A DNA stretch of 52,516 nucleotides from an uncultured Pelagibacteraceae bacterium (GCA_902615045.1 CACMNP010000006.1:1-52516), one strand, 5' to 3'. Counted from the stretch's first letter, positions 36,616 through 46,129 are shown. Notes: generated by a model not told the origin, from the sequence alone. Numbers and translations: made by a program.

Positions 36616-36743
36616 AAATTATAGAGCAAAATTTTAATACAGATTCTAACAAACAACTATCAGATATATCAAATACGGTAATTAATACAGTTGTGGATAA
36701 TTAGCTAAGTGACAACCTAACCCTAATTTCTATAGGCAATTAA
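36615..36743 (+). pseudogene. Decayed C-terminal tail of a third PP2C phosphatase copy
   Basis: Read from 36615, shifted in frame relative to the second amt gene, this stretch encodes KIIEQNFNTDSNKQL, then one TAG stop, then LSDNLTLISIGN and TAA. Aligned without gaps to the last 42 residues of the first Amt-PP2C protein, 23 positions are identical, including the final LSD-LTLISIG block. It resembles copy 1 more than the adjacent copy 2. It looks like the leftover end of a deleted or recombined tandem copy. No start codon or ribosome site precedes it. Confidence 0.85.
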
Positions 36744-36815
36744 GAATTTAAGTAAAATAAACCCGCGATCAAATATCATATATAATAACTATTTCTTAGA
36801 AAATATATTATAAAC

Positions 36816-38057
36816 GTGGGTGAAAAAAATCTGAAAATTGGAATTATTGGCGCCGGTATACAAGGTGTTTGCAATGCTTTATTTCTTCAAAAAAAAGGTT
36901 TTCAGGTTACACTTTTTGATAGAGAAGAGCCCGGCAGTGCAGCATCATATGGAAATGCTGGCCACTTTTCTCCTTATGCGTCCGTTCCTTTAAACAGACC
37001 AGATGTTATAGCAGATGTTCCTTCGATGTTAATTAGTTCAAGAGGACCTCTAGCTTTAAAGTGGAACTATGTGCCAAAGATGATCCCTTGGTTTGCAAGA
37101 TTTATATTAAATTGTAGACAAGAAAAAATGATGCATACTGCTAAAAATATGCACCAAATTTTAGATCAGTCTTTGCCGGCATTCGATGAATTATTTGACG
37201 AAATTGATTTAGAAGGATTAGTTGAAAATAATGGCATTCTTTATGTTTGGACTGATCAAAATATGAAAAGTAGAGAACTAGAAATTAGAATAAGAGATCA
37301 GCTTGGTGTGAAGCAACAACTAGTAAATAAAAAAGAAATTCACGATTTAGAACCAAACTTAAAACCATTTTATCATGGTGGGGTATTTTATGATTATGCA
37401 AGACACGCAAGAAATCCAAGAAAAATTTTAATTAAATTGTTTGAGAATTTTGTAAACAAAGGTGGAAAATTTTTAAAATTAAATATTCAAGATATTGATT
37501 TTGATGAAGAAAAACCGGTTCTTAGAACTGAAACACAAAGATTTATTTTTGATAAACTTGTTGTTGCATGTGGAGCATTTTCAAAAAGATTAACTGATAA
37601 ATTACATGAAAATATTCCTTTAGATACTGAGAGAGGCTATCATGTTCACTTCAAAGATTATGACCATTTAATTTCAAGACCTATTGTTTATGCAAATAGA
37701 GGTTTTGGAATGACACCAATGGAGCAGGGTTTACGTGTTGTTGGAACTGTAGAATTTGGAGGTTTAGAAAACTCTCCATCTAAATCAAGAATAAAAAACT
37801 TGATATTAAACGCAAAGGATATGCTAGATGGTTTACCGGAACATAAAGACGAGTGGCTTGGCTTTAGACCTACATTGCCAGACTTTCTACCAGTTCTAGG
37901 GCCTTCAAAAAACTATAAAAATGTTTTTTATTCATTTGGTCATCATCATTTAGGTTGGACGCTTGGTGCAATATCAGGAAAAATTATATCTAAAATGATC
38001 TCAGGTGAGAATACTAACTTAGATCTGCAACCATACAGCTCAATAAGGTTTAGTTAA
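36816..38057 (+). CDS. FAD-dependent oxidoreductase of the D-amino-acid dehydrogenase (DadA) family
   Basis: 413 residues with GTG start. An N-terminal Rossmann motif GIIGAGIQGVCNALFL binds FAD, followed by DREEPGSAASYGNAGHFSPYA, typical of DadA-like enzymes, and a C-terminal GFRPTLPDFLPVLGP block. Such enzymes oxidise D-amino acids or N-methyl amino acids to keto acids, feeding the respiratory chain. The exact substrate cannot be read. A TATAAT at 36781-36786 may be its -10. The gene is separated from the amt block by the phosphatase remnant. Confidence 0.85.
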   Translation: MGEKNLKIGIIGAGIQGVCNALFLQKKGFQVTLFDREEPGSAASYGNAGHFSPYASVPLNRPDVIADVPSMLISSRGPLALKWNYVPKMIPWFARFILNCRQEKMMHTAKNMHQILDQSLPAFDELFDEIDLEGLVENNGILYVWTDQNMKSRELEIRIRDQLGVKQQLVNKKEIHDLEPNLKPFYHGGVFYDYARHARNPRKILIKLFENFVNKGGKFLKLNIQDIDFDEEKPVLRTETQRFIFDKLVVACGAFSKRLTDKLHENIPLDTERGYHVHFKDYDHLISRPIVYANRGFGMTPMEQGLRVVGTVEFGGLENSPSKSRIKNLILNAKDMLDGLPEHKDEWLGFRPTLPDFLPVLGPSKNYKNVFYSFGHHHLGWTLGAISGKIISKMISGENTNLDLQPYSSIRFS

Positions 38058-38084
38058 AAGTAATCTTTTATAGTACTCTATTTA

Positions 38085-38990
38085 ATGCTTGAAAATAAAA
38101 GTAATATCATAATTGCATCTATTTTGCTTTTTTTAGCAGCTCTGTTTTGGTCAGGAAATTTTATTGTTGGAAAGATAGCAGGTTTAAATGACATACCTCC
38201 AATTTCATTAAACATATTAAGGTGGTCACTGGCGTTTCTAATTTTATTACCTTTTACTTATAAAGAGATGATTGAAAAAAAGGAATTAATTTTTAAAAAT
38301 ATTTATCTCTTATGTTTTTTAGGAATAACAGCAGTCAGTATTTTTAATTCAGCACTTTTTTATTCTTTGAAAACTACACAAGTGATCACAGGTGTACTTA
38401 TGATCTCGACTGTTCCAGTTATGATAATTTTATTTTCTATTATTTTAAAAATAGAAAAAACAAATACCTTTCAAGTTTTGGGAGTTATATTTTCTTTATT
38501 AGGTGTATTATTTATAATTTCAAAAGCAGATTTTGAAGTCTTTAAAAATTTAGCTTTCGAAAAAGGAGATTTATTTGCATTATTTGCAATGATTTCCTGG
38601 TCACTTTATTCTGCTCTTTTAAAGAAAAAAAATTACGGATTATCTCCGATAACTTTACTTCAAGTTGTTATTGGTCTTGGTGTAATATTTCTTATACCAA
38701 TGTATGCAATAGATTATATTTACATTGGTAATCGAATTACAATTAATACAAATTTCATTCTCGTTTTATCTTATGTTGTTCTGTTGCCTGGCATCATTTC
38801 TTTCTTTTTCTGGATAAAAGGTGTTGCTTTAATAGGTGCTAATAGAGCAGGAATTTATTTACATTTAATGCCAATTCTTGCAGCAATTCTTGCAATGCTA
38901 ATATTTGATGAAGTATTGCTATTTTACCATTATATCGGTGGAATATTTATTATTTCAGGGATATTACTTTCAAACAAAAAAAATGCTTAA
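38085..38990 (+). CDS. EamA/DMT-family transporter
   Basis: 301 residues, ten predicted membrane helices in two EamA repeats (FWSGNFIVGKIAGL in the first, ISWSLYSALLKKKNYG in the second). These drug/metabolite transporters usually export amino acids or related metabolites; the substrate is unknown. Its final eight bases overlap the hydroxyacid dehydrogenase start, suggesting a shared transcript with genes on both sides. Confidence 0.9.
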   Translation: MLENKSNIIIASILLFLAALFWSGNFIVGKIAGLNDIPPISLNILRWSLAFLILLPFTYKEMIEKKELIFKNIYLLCFLGITAVSIFNSALFYSLKTTQVITGVLMISTVPVMIILFSIILKIEKTNTFQVLGVIFSLLGVLFIISKADFEVFKNLAFEKGDLFALFAMISWSLYSALLKKKNYGLSPITLLQVVIGLGVIFLIPMYAIDYIYIGNRITINTNFILVLSYVVLLPGIISFFFWIKGVALIGANRAGIYLHLMPILAAILAMLIFDEVLLFYHYIGGIFIISGILLSNKKNA

Positions 38991-39933
38991 AGTAGCTATA
39001 CTTGACGATTATCAAAACATTGCAAAAGATTTTATTGATCTTAAAAAATTATCTTCAAAATATGAATTTCAAATTTTTAATCAGCCTTTTGAAAACGAGG
39101 ATGATGCAATAGAACAACTAAAAGAATTTGAAGTGCTTTTTATAATGAGAGAAAGAACAAAAATAACAAAACAATTAATAGAGAGTTTAAAAAAATTAAA
39201 ACTAATTGTTACAAGTGGAATGAGAAACAAATCTATAGATTTAGATGCAGCTAAGAAAAATAAAATTTTAGTTACTGGCACTGAAATCAATAGTAACCCA
39301 ACGCCAGAGTTAACTTGGGCTTTAATTCTGGGACTTGCAAGAAATTTTAAAACAGAAATAGATAATATGTATCAAGGTTACTGGCAGTCAACTATTGGAG
39401 TGGAGCTTAAAGGTAAGATATTAGGTTTGCTTGGATTGGGTAGGGTAGGCTCTCAAGTTGCTAAAATTGGTAAAGCTTTTGGTATGCAAATTATGGCTTG
39501 GAGTGAAAATTTAAATTTAGATAAATGCAAAGAGCTTAATGTTTTGCCATGCAGCAAAGATGACTTAATTCAAAATTCAGACTTTCTGTCAATCCATGTT
39601 CAAGGAGGAGATAGATATAGAGATTGTATTACTATTAAAGAATTTGAGAAGATGAAAAAAACCTCCTATTTAATAAATACTTCAAGAGGTGAAATAGTTA
39701 ATGAAGATGATTTAATTATAGCCTTATCAACAAATATTATAGCTGGTGCAGGAATAGATGTTTACGAAAAAGAACCATTGCCTGAAAGCCATAAGCTTAG
39801 ATTCGTTCAGAATGCTCTTTTGCTTCCTCATATAGGATATGTAACTGCTGAAAATTATGCAACTTTCTACAATCAAATGATTGAAAATCTCGATAGTTTT
39901 GCATCAGGCAAACCTCAAAGAGTTATAGAATAA
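38983..39933 (+). CDS. D-2-hydroxyacid dehydrogenase family protein
   Basis: 316 residues from the ATG at 38983; a longer frame begins at 38905 but would add 26 hydrophobic residues lying inside the previous gene. The NAD motif is GLLGLGRVGSQVAKIG. The catalytic set is Arg in NTSRGEIVNE, Glu in DVYEKEPLP and His in LLPHIGYVT. The enzyme reduces a 2-keto acid or oxidises a D-2-hydroxy acid, related to phosphoglycerate dehydrogenase; the substrate is undefined. It could act after the keto-acid-producing FAD enzyme encoded upstream. Confidence 0.88.
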   Translation: MLKVAILDDYQNIAKDFIDLKKLSSKYEFQIFNQPFENEDDAIEQLKEFEVLFIMRERTKITKQLIESLKKLKLIVTSGMRNKSIDLDAAKKNKILVTGTEINSNPTPELTWALILGLARNFKTEIDNMYQGYWQSTIGVELKGKILGLLGLGRVGSQVAKIGKAFGMQIMAWSENLNLDKCKELNVLPCSKDDLIQNSDFLSIHVQGGDRYRDCITIKEFEKMKKTSYLINTSRGEIVNEDDLIIALSTNIIAGAGIDVYEKEPLPESHKLRFVQNALLLPHIGYVTAENYATFYNQMIENLDSFASGKPQRVIE

Positions 39934-39992
39934 TAGAAATCTTAGACAATTTTACCAGATAAATATTTTTATTTTTGTGTATACTATTATTG

Positions 39993-42647
39993 ATGAGCAA
40001 AGAACTTAAAGCTAATCAAAATCAAAAATTAGATAATCAAGAGTTAAATGATTGGTTAGATTCTTTAGATGCAGTAGTAGAAAATCATGGTAGAGATGGG
40101 GCTAAAATAATTTTAGAAAAACTTGAACAACGGGCAAAAGATTTAAGAGTATTATATTCACCCGTTCCTTATTCACCATATAGAAATACTATATCTCAAT
40201 ATGATCAGGGAATTTACCCTGGTGACTTAGCAATTGAAGAAAAAATAACAACAATTTTAAGATGGAATGCTTTAACAATGGTAATGAAAGCAAATAAAAA
40301 CTTTGGAGGTCTTGGAGGACATATTGCAAGTTATGCATCATTTGCTGAGGTATTTGAAACTGGATTTAATCATTTTTTTAAGGGAGGAGACGAAGCAGAT
40401 TTAATTTTTTATCAATCTCAGTGCACAACAGGAATTTATGCAAGATCATTTTTAGAAGGAAGATTAACAAAAAATCATTTAGAAAATTATAGACAAGAAC
40501 TTAATGAACAAGGGCTTTCATCTTATTGTCATCCATATTTAATGAAAGACTATTGGACATTCACTACAGCATCAATGGGAATAGGTTTGGTTAATGCAAT
40601 TTATCAAGCTCGTTTCATGAAATATTTGGAAAATAGAAACTTATTAAAAACAAATAAAAGAGTTTGGGGTTTATTTGGTGATGGTGAAATGGACGAACCC
40701 GAAAGTTTGGTTGGATTATCTATAGCCTCTAGAGAGAAATTAGACAATTTAACATTTATAATAAATTGTAATCTTCAAAGATTAGATGGACCTGTAAGAG
40801 GTAATGGACAAATAATCCAAGAACTTGAGACAATTTTTAAAGCTAATGGTTGGAATGTGATAAAAGTTCTTTGGGGTTCAGAATGGGATAAAATTTTTCA
40901 ACAAGATAAAGATCACTTGTTATTAAAAAGATTTGCTAAAACTGTTGATGGCAAATATCAAACATTGGGAGCAAGAGACGGAGAATATAATTTAAAGAAT
41001 TTTTTTGCAGAAGATCCAGAAGTATTAAAACTAGTCTCTTCATTAACGAAAGAAGAAATAGATGGTCTAAAAAGAGGTGGACACGACTTTAAAAAACTTT
41101 ATGCAGCTTTTAGTGCAGCAGTCAAAACTAAAGGGAAACCAACAGTTATACTTGCTAAAACAAAAAAAGGCTATGGCATGGGAAAAGCAGGAGAGTCAAA
41201 AATGACAAACCATCAACAAAAAGAATTAAATCTTGATGCTTTAAAGGAATTTAGAGATCGTTTCCAACTTGATATCCCAGATAATAAAATAGAAAATTTA
41301 GAATTCTACAAACCTTCAGATGACTCAGATGAGATAAAATATTTAAAAAAGAGAAGAGATCTTCTTGGGGGCCCACTACCAAAGAGAAGTTTTAAAAAGG
41401 TAGAACTGAAAACTCCAAATATAGAAAAGCATTCAAATTTTTTATTTGAAAAAAGTGATAGGGAATATTCAACCACAACAGGATTAGTGAGGTCTTTAGG
41501 AAACATAATGAGAGATAAAGAGTTTGGGAAAAGAGTTGTGCCTATAGTTGCTGATGAAGCTAGGACTTTTGGAATGGCTAATTTATTTTCACAAATCGGT
41601 ATTTATTCACCAGATGGTCAACTATATGAACCTGAAGATGCAACTTCAATTTTAAAATATCAAGAGTCTAAAACAGGGCAATTATTAGAAGAAGGAATTA
41701 ATGAAGCTGGAGCAATATCCTCATGGCTCGCAGCAGCCACTTCTTACAGTAATCATAATTTTCCAATGATGCCTTTTTATATTTTTTATTCTATGTTTGG
41801 TTTTCAAAGAATAGGAGATCTGATTTGGGCAGCAGCCGACCAAATGCCAAGAGGATTTTTAATTGGCGCTACAGCTGGGCGAACTACCTTAGCTGGAGAA
41901 GGATTACAACATCAAGACGGACAAAGCCAGATAATTGCTTCAACGTTTCCAAATTTAAAATCTTACGATCCATGTTTTGCTAGTGAACTGGCAATTATTT
42001 TTGATCAAGGGATGAAAAGAATGATGACAGAGTGTAAAGACGAATTTTATTACATTACTGTTAACAATGAAAAGTACTCTCATCCAAAAATTGATATAAA
42101 AAATAAATATGGAATAATTAAAGGTGGTTACCTTTTTAAAGATAATTCTAATGATAAAATTAATATAAATTTATTAGGATCTGGACCAATTTTTAGAGAA
42201 TGCATCGAAGCTTCTAAAATTCTTAAAGATGAATATGGAATTGGTTCAAGATTATACAGTATAACAAGCTATTCAGAGTTAGAAAAAGATGCAAAATCTA
42301 TTCTAAGACAAAACACTTTGTCTCCTGCAAATAAAAAACAAAATTATTTACAACAACTCATTTCTAATGAGGATCCTATAATTGCCACTTCAGATTATGT
42401 AAGATCATATTCACAATTAATCTCTAGTCACATAAATAATAAGTTTTTAGCAATGGGCACAGATGGCTTTGGAAGAAGTGATACAAGAAAAAGTTTAAGG
42501 GACTTTTTTGAGGTGGATAGCAAACATATAGTAGTTAGTTCTTTGTATTCACTTTATGAGGATAAAAAAGTTCCACTGGAATTATTAGAAAAGGCAATTA
42601 AAAAATATAACCTTAATAATAATAAGAACAATCCTTGGGAAATATAA
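39993..42647 (+). CDS. aceE: Pyruvate dehydrogenase E1 component, homodimeric type
   Basis: 884 residues from the ATG at 39993 (MSKELKANQ); an earlier TTG at 39975 lacks support. Length and sequence match AceE-type E1: SPYRNTISQYDQGIYPGD near the start, the thiamine-diphosphate motif GDGEMDEPESLVGL ending in NCN, and QHQDGQSQI in the second half. It decarboxylates pyruvate and transfers acetyl to E2 lipoyl. E2 and E3 genes are not adjacent. Homodimeric E1 differs from the E1-alpha/beta form common in alphaproteobacteria. Confidence 0.95.
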   Translation: MSKELKANQNQKLDNQELNDWLDSLDAVVENHGRDGAKIILEKLEQRAKDLRVLYSPVPYSPYRNTISQYDQGIYPGDLAIEEKITTILRWNALTMVMKANKNFGGLGGHIASYASFAEVFETGFNHFFKGGDEADLIFYQSQCTTGIYARSFLEGRLTKNHLENYRQELNEQGLSSYCHPYLMKDYWTFTTASMGIGLVNAIYQARFMKYLENRNLLKTNKRVWGLFGDGEMDEPESLVGLSIASREKLDNLTFIINCNLQRLDGPVRGNGQIIQELETIFKANGWNVIKVLWGSEWDKIFQQDKDHLLLKRFAKTVDGKYQTLGARDGEYNLKNFFAEDPEVLKLVSSLTKEEIDGLKRGGHDFKKLYAAFSAAVKTKGKPTVILAKTKKGYGMGKAGESKMTNHQQKELNLDALKEFRDRFQLDIPDNKIENLEFYKPSDDSDEIKYLKKRRDLLGGPLPKRSFKKVELKTPNIEKHSNFLFEKSDREYSTTTGLVRSLGNIMRDKEFGKRVVPIVADEARTFGMANLFSQIGIYSPDGQLYEPEDATSILKYQESKTGQLLEEGINEAGAISSWLAAATSYSNHNFPMMPFYIFYSMFGFQRIGDLIWAAADQMPRGFLIGATAGRTTLAGEGLQHQDGQSQIIASTFPNLKSYDPCFASELAIIFDQGMKRMMTECKDEFYYITVNNEKYSHPKIDIKNKYGIIKGGYLFKDNSNDKININLLGSGPIFRECIEASKILKDEYGIGSRLYSITSYSELEKDAKSILRQNTLSPANKKQNYLQQLISNEDPIIATSDYVRSYSQLISSHINNKFLAMGTDGFGRSDTRKSLRDFFEVDSKHIVVSSLYSLYEDKKVPLELLEKAIKKYNLNNNKNNPWEI

Positions 42648-42662
42648 TCTCTAATATTCATT

Positions 42663-43556
42663 ATGGATTTACCAGTAGTTAATCACCAAGATTATGAAGC
42701 CCAATTGAATGATGATAATAAATTCCCTATAAATAAATTCGGGGAATTAGCTAAAGCATTAATTAAAAATAAAATAGTTAAAAATTTCTATATTCCAGAG
42801 CCATGCTCAGTAGAAACTTTAAAAGAGGCACATACAGAAGATTATATAAATAAAATAAAAAACAAAACTTTAGATAAAAACGAGATTAGAAAAATTGGCT
42901 TTCCTTTGGTTGACAGTGTGGTTAGAAGGTCTTTTATTGCAACTGGAGGAACTGTCCTTGCTACAAAACTAGCTTTAAATTATGGTATAGCTTGCAATAC
43001 CGCAGGAGGCAGCCATCATGCAACATCTAATGAAGGAGCTGGATTTTGTGTTTTTAATGATGTTGCGGTAGCAGCTAAATATTTAACTACAAGAGGTCTA
43101 GCAAACAGAATTTTGATTATTGATTTAGATGTTCATCAAGGCAACGGTAATTCTGAAATATTTAAAAATGATACTCAAGTTTTTACATTTAGTATGCATG
43201 CGAAAGTTAATTATCCAGCAAAAAAATCAATAAGTGACCTAGATATTGAATTAGAGGAAAATTTAGAAGATAGAGAATATATTGATATTTTAAAAAAAAA
43301 CTTAAAATATTTGAACCAAGAAGAGTTTGATTTTGTTTTCTATATTGCTGGAGTTGATATTCACTATAATGATAGGTTGGGTAAACTAAAAATTTCTGAT
43401 AATGGTATATTTGAAAGAGATCAATTAGTAATAGATAACTTTTTCTCAAATAAAATTCCTATATGTGGAGTATTAGGAGGTGGATACAACGAGGATTTCA
43501 ATAAACTAGTAGAATTACACTCTAGTTTACATAAAACATGTGCTAAGTTTTTATGA
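42663..43556 (+). CDS. Histone-deacetylase-family amidohydrolase
   Basis: 297 residues. Zinc and catalytic motifs are intact: GGSHHATSNEGAGFC (His-His pair), LIIDLDVHQGNGN (metal-binding Asp and His), and AGVDIHYNDRLGKL. Bacterial members deacetylate acetyl-lysine, polyamines or small amides; which applies here is unclear. It starts 15 bases after aceE and overlaps msrB by four bases, so it may be co-expressed with aceE. Confidence 0.92.
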   Translation: MDLPVVNHQDYEAQLNDDNKFPINKFGELAKALIKNKIVKNFYIPEPCSVETLKEAHTEDYINKIKNKTLDKNEIRKIGFPLVDSVVRRSFIATGGTVLATKLALNYGIACNTAGGSHHATSNEGAGFCVFNDVAVAAKYLTTRGLANRILIIDLDVHQGNGNSEIFKNDTQVFTFSMHAKVNYPAKKSISDLDIELEENLEDREYIDILKKNLKYLNQEEFDFVFYIAGVDIHYNDRLGKLKISDNGIFERDQLVIDNFFSNKIPICGVLGGGYNEDFNKLVELHSSLHKTCAKFL

Positions 43557-43924
43557 TGAAAAAAAATTTGAATTTAACTACAGAGCAAAAAAATATTTTA
43601 TTTAAAGAAGCAACCGAACCTCCAGGCTCAAGTGAATTAAATAACGAAAAAAGAGAAGGCTCATATCACTGTGCTAATTGCGATACTGAACTATTTAAAT
43701 CATCAACAAAATATGAAAGTGGATCAGGATGGCCATCATTTTATAAATCTCTTCCAGATGTCTTTGAAACTAAAACAGATCACCATATCGGTTATGCTAG
43801 AACAGAATATCACTGCAAGAAATGTGGAGGACATCATGGACACATATTTGATGATGGTCCACAACCAACTGGAAAAAGATACTGTAATAATGGAGTTTGC
43901 TTAGTTTTTAAGCCACGTAATTAA
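43553..43924 (+). CDS. msrB: Peptide-methionine (R)-S-oxide reductase MsrB
   Basis: 123 residues, one SelR domain. Structural zinc is held by CANC and CKKC; the catalytic cysteine is in RYCNNGVC, and the substrate pocket has GSGWPSF and HHGHIFDDGP. It reduces methionine-R-sulfoxide with thioredoxin, protecting proteins from oxidation. No signal peptide, so it is cytosolic. It overlaps the deacetylase gene. Confidence 0.95.
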   Translation: MMKKNLNLTTEQKNILFKEATEPPGSSELNNEKREGSYHCANCDTELFKSSTKYESGSGWPSFYKSLPDVFETKTDHHIGYARTEYHCKKCGGHHGHIFDDGPQPTGKRYCNNGVCLVFKPRN

Positions 43925-43960
43925 TTGTAATTTTAGCAAAAATAAACTAAATCTGTACAC

Positions 43961-44836
43961 ATGCGTTTATCAAAAAAGCTCAGCTTTATAGTTTGCTTAA
44001 CTTTATCCACAACTTTTGCATATGCGGATAATGCTAATGATATACTGAACAGGCTTACAGAAAAAATTTCATCAATTGTTGAAAATACTTTAGGAGGAGA
44101 TACAGAATTTTCTTTAGAGTTTCCAGAGGATGATGATGTTGAATTAGAAATACTAAAATTTAAGGAATTAGATAGCTCTGATGGTCAGAATTCATTTTCT
44201 CAATTAAGTTTACATACACAAGAGGTAAACGATGATAACAGATTGATTTTAAATCTAGGTTATGGTCAAAGATATATATCTTCAGACAAATCGATGATCA
44301 CAGGTATAAACGGGTTTATTGATTACGATACAGAAGGTCATTCTAGAACAAGTTTGGGTTTTGAAGCAAAGGCTCCAATTTTAGAACTTACTGGAAACTA
44401 TTATTTAGGTCTGTCAGGAGTTGAAACTATTAATGGCGTTAAAGAAAAAGTATTAGATGGCCATGAAATAAACTTATCATCACAATTACCATACATGCCG
44501 TGGACGAGATTAAATGTGCAAAATTATGATTTTGAAAAAGATAAAGCTTCTGAGAATACAGGTGGTAATTTGGTTTCTCTTGAAATGAATTTATCTCCTA
44601 GCATTCAAATTGAGGCGTCAAAGAATTTTATAGATACTACCGGGGTTGAAGATGAGGAGAATTTCAAAATTGTGTATTATAATCCACCAAGAAATAAATC
44701 ATCACTTCAAGATGGATTTTTATCATCAACTGCATTTGAAAAAGGTGATGTAGAAGCAAAAATGAAAGATAAAGTTAGAAGAAGAAACGCTATGACAATA
44801 GAAGTTCAAGGAGCAGTAGTGTTAACTAAGCAATAA
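43961..44836 (+). CDS. Inverse-autotransporter (intimin/invasin-type) beta-barrel without passenger
   Basis: 291 residues. A signal peptide ends near TFAYA. Barrel strands match inverse autotransporters: LNLGYGQRYISSDKSMITGINGFIDYD, HSRTSLGFEAKAPILELTGNYY, LDGHEINLSSQLPYMPWTRL. The C-terminus holds the plug-like pattern DKVRRRNAMTIEV, after which intimins begin their Ig-like passenger; here the protein stops about ten residues later. The gene overlaps nothing but is three bases from the next, secreted, gene. It may export or anchor a partner protein in trans. Confidence 0.8.
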   Translation: MRLSKKLSFIVCLTLSTTFAYADNANDILNRLTEKISSIVENTLGGDTEFSLEFPEDDDVELEILKFKELDSSDGQNSFSQLSLHTQEVNDDNRLILNLGYGQRYISSDKSMITGINGFIDYDTEGHSRTSLGFEAKAPILELTGNYYLGLSGVETINGVKEKVLDGHEINLSSQLPYMPWTRLNVQNYDFEKDKASENTGGNLVSLEMNLSPSIQIEASKNFIDTTGVEDEENFKIVYYNPPRNKSSLQDGFLSSTAFEKGDVEAKMKDKVRRRNAMTIEVQGAVVLTKQ

Positions 44837-44839
44837 TTT

Positions 44840-45538
44840 ATGAGAAATTTAATCAAATCAATTTTAATTTTATTTATCTTTTTTTATTCAGTTAATACAT
44901 ATGCAGCAACAGGAGCCGCAACAGAATATAAAGTTACAATGACAAAACTTGAACTGTGCGAAACTGGAAGTACTACAGCAAATTGTTTAAATGCATTAAC
45001 TATATCACCGTCAGGAACATCAGGTGCTGTAGATATCGCATCAGTGGACGCAGGAGCCACAGCTGGATCTTATGGAAATATTGCAAAAGCAAAAATAGGA
45101 ACCTTATATACTTACATTCAAATTACTATGAGTAGACAATTTTCAATGACCGGAACAGCAGGAAGTTGCGCAACCAAAGCTGGTGAGTCAGGATCTAAAA
45201 CCACAGATGCAAAAGGACAAACTGGAGGTACTCCAGGATCTTCAACTTTATATGTTCCAGATGGAACTTCTTATGATGATCATATGAACGGTTCGGTTGA
45301 CTCTTTGGGCGCATCTGTTTCAGACGATGGTGAAATAGGAAGTAGTGATGAGTATTTTCAATATAGAAAAATTATTTCAGGAGGCGGTTTAAAAGTTAAA
45401 GCTGGTGATTTTCCAACAGTAAAGGTTGCATTTGATGTTTCAAATGCAGTTGGTGAAGCCACAGGTGGTGCAGCTGCGTGCACAGGTAATGTTATGTATG
45501 CAAATGAACCGGGAATGACAATATCGTTTGTTGATTAA
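44840..45538 (+). CDS. Secreted Gly/Thr/Ser-rich protein paired with the barrel gene
   Basis: 232 residues; not recognised. A signal peptide ends near NTYAA. The mature part is rich in Gly, Ala, Ser and Thr, has five cysteines and looks beta-rich (TEYKVTMTKLELCETGS; TLYTYIQITMSRQFSMTG; GMTISFVD). It starts three bases after the inverse-autotransporter gene, implying co-translation. A likely idea is a surface protein handled by that barrel; the sequence itself does not prove it. Confidence 0.72.
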   Translation: MRNLIKSILILFIFFYSVNTYAATGAATEYKVTMTKLELCETGSTTANCLNALTISPSGTSGAVDIASVDAGATAGSYGNIAKAKIGTLYTYIQITMSRQFSMTGTAGSCATKAGESGSKTTDAKGQTGGTPGSSTLYVPDGTSYDDHMNGSVDSLGASVSDDGEIGSSDEYFQYRKIISGGGLKVKAGDFPTVKVAFDVSNAVGEATGGAAACTGNVMYANEPGMTISFVD

Positions 45539-45542
45539 AAAA

Positions 45543-45797
45543 TTATTCTAAAGAACTAAAAAGCTTTCCAGTTTTCTCCAATTCTCTTAATTCCTGATAG
45601 CCTCCAACGTGATAGTCACCAAAAAATATTTGAGGAATAGTTCTTCGTCCATTCGCTCTCTTAGTCATTTCGTCTCTTAGGCCTTCTTTTGTTGAAATAT
45701 CTATCTCGTTATAATTAAGATTATTTCTAGATAATAATCTTTTTGCTGCATCACAAAAGTTACACATTGGACCAGAGTAAACAGTTATATTTTTCAT
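45543..45797 (-). CDS. grxC: Glutaredoxin 3
   Basis: 84 residues, a complete glutaredoxin fold. The redox site is C-N-F-C in VYSGPMCNFCDAAKRLL; RRTIPQIFFGDYHVGGYQEL supplies the cis-proline and glutathione-binding glycines. The protein reduces disulfides and glutathionylated proteins in the cytosol. It ends four bases from the convergent secreted-protein gene. Confidence 0.93.
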   Translation of the reverse strand: MKNITVYSGPMCNFCDAAKRLLSRNNLNYNEIDISTKEGLRDEMTKRANGRRTIPQIFFGDYHVGGYQELRELEKTGKLFSSLE

Positions 45798-45829
45798 AAG
45801 GCAATATATAAGTGATGTTTCATAAATTA

Positions 45830-46129
45830 CTATAGTAAGTAATCATTTTTATTTATTTTTGACTTAATCTGTTTTCTTGAATATTCAAATTTTTTTCTAT
45901 GTTTTATACTTTGAGAGCTAGCTCTTTTTCTCCACAGCCTAAATGATGAGGGTTTTAAAGATCTTCGCATAATTTTAATAACCTCACCTTCAGTCTTTCC
46001 AGTTTTTTTTTCAATTTCCTCAAAAGTAATCCGGTCAGCCCATGCTGCCCAGATGACCCAATCTGGACTATCAAGAGATGGCTCTGGATTTTTAACTCTG
46101 GTTGTGGGTCTGTGACTTTTTTTCATCAA
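45830..46129 (-). CDS. Conserved hypothetical protein, TIGR03643/DUF2805-like
   Basis: 99 residues. The block WVIWAAWADRITFEEIEKKTGKTEGEVIKIMRR followed by LKPSSFRLWRKR matches a small conserved family of unknown function with a helix-turn-helix-like middle. The C-terminus is very basic (SIKHRKKFEYSRKQIKSKINK), so nucleic-acid binding is conceivable but untested. It lies 33 bases upstream of grxC and probably shares its transcript. Confidence 0.8.
   Translation of the reverse strand: MMKKSHRPTTRVKNPEPSLDSPDWVIWAAWADRITFEEIEKKTGKTEGEVIKIMRRSLKPSSFRLWRKRASSQSIKHRKKFEYSRKQIKSKINKNDYLL

Noticed and set aside
36702-36704. In-frame TAG in the phosphatase remnant as a recoded codon
   Set aside because: The reading frame has no start, lacks the upstream catalytic domain and is shifted from the adjacent gene, so decay explains it better than recoding.
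36761-36821. ACCCGCG and CGTGGGT around the DadA-like gene start as a regulatory hairpin
   Set aside because: The pairing is only seven bases with a G-U pair and a 47-base loop, and the likely -10 at 36781-36786 would start the transcript after the first arm.
38905-38982. Longer start for the 2-hydroxyacid dehydrogenase
   Set aside because: The extra residues lie inside the EamA gene, and the family begins at MLKVAILDDY, encoded from 38983.
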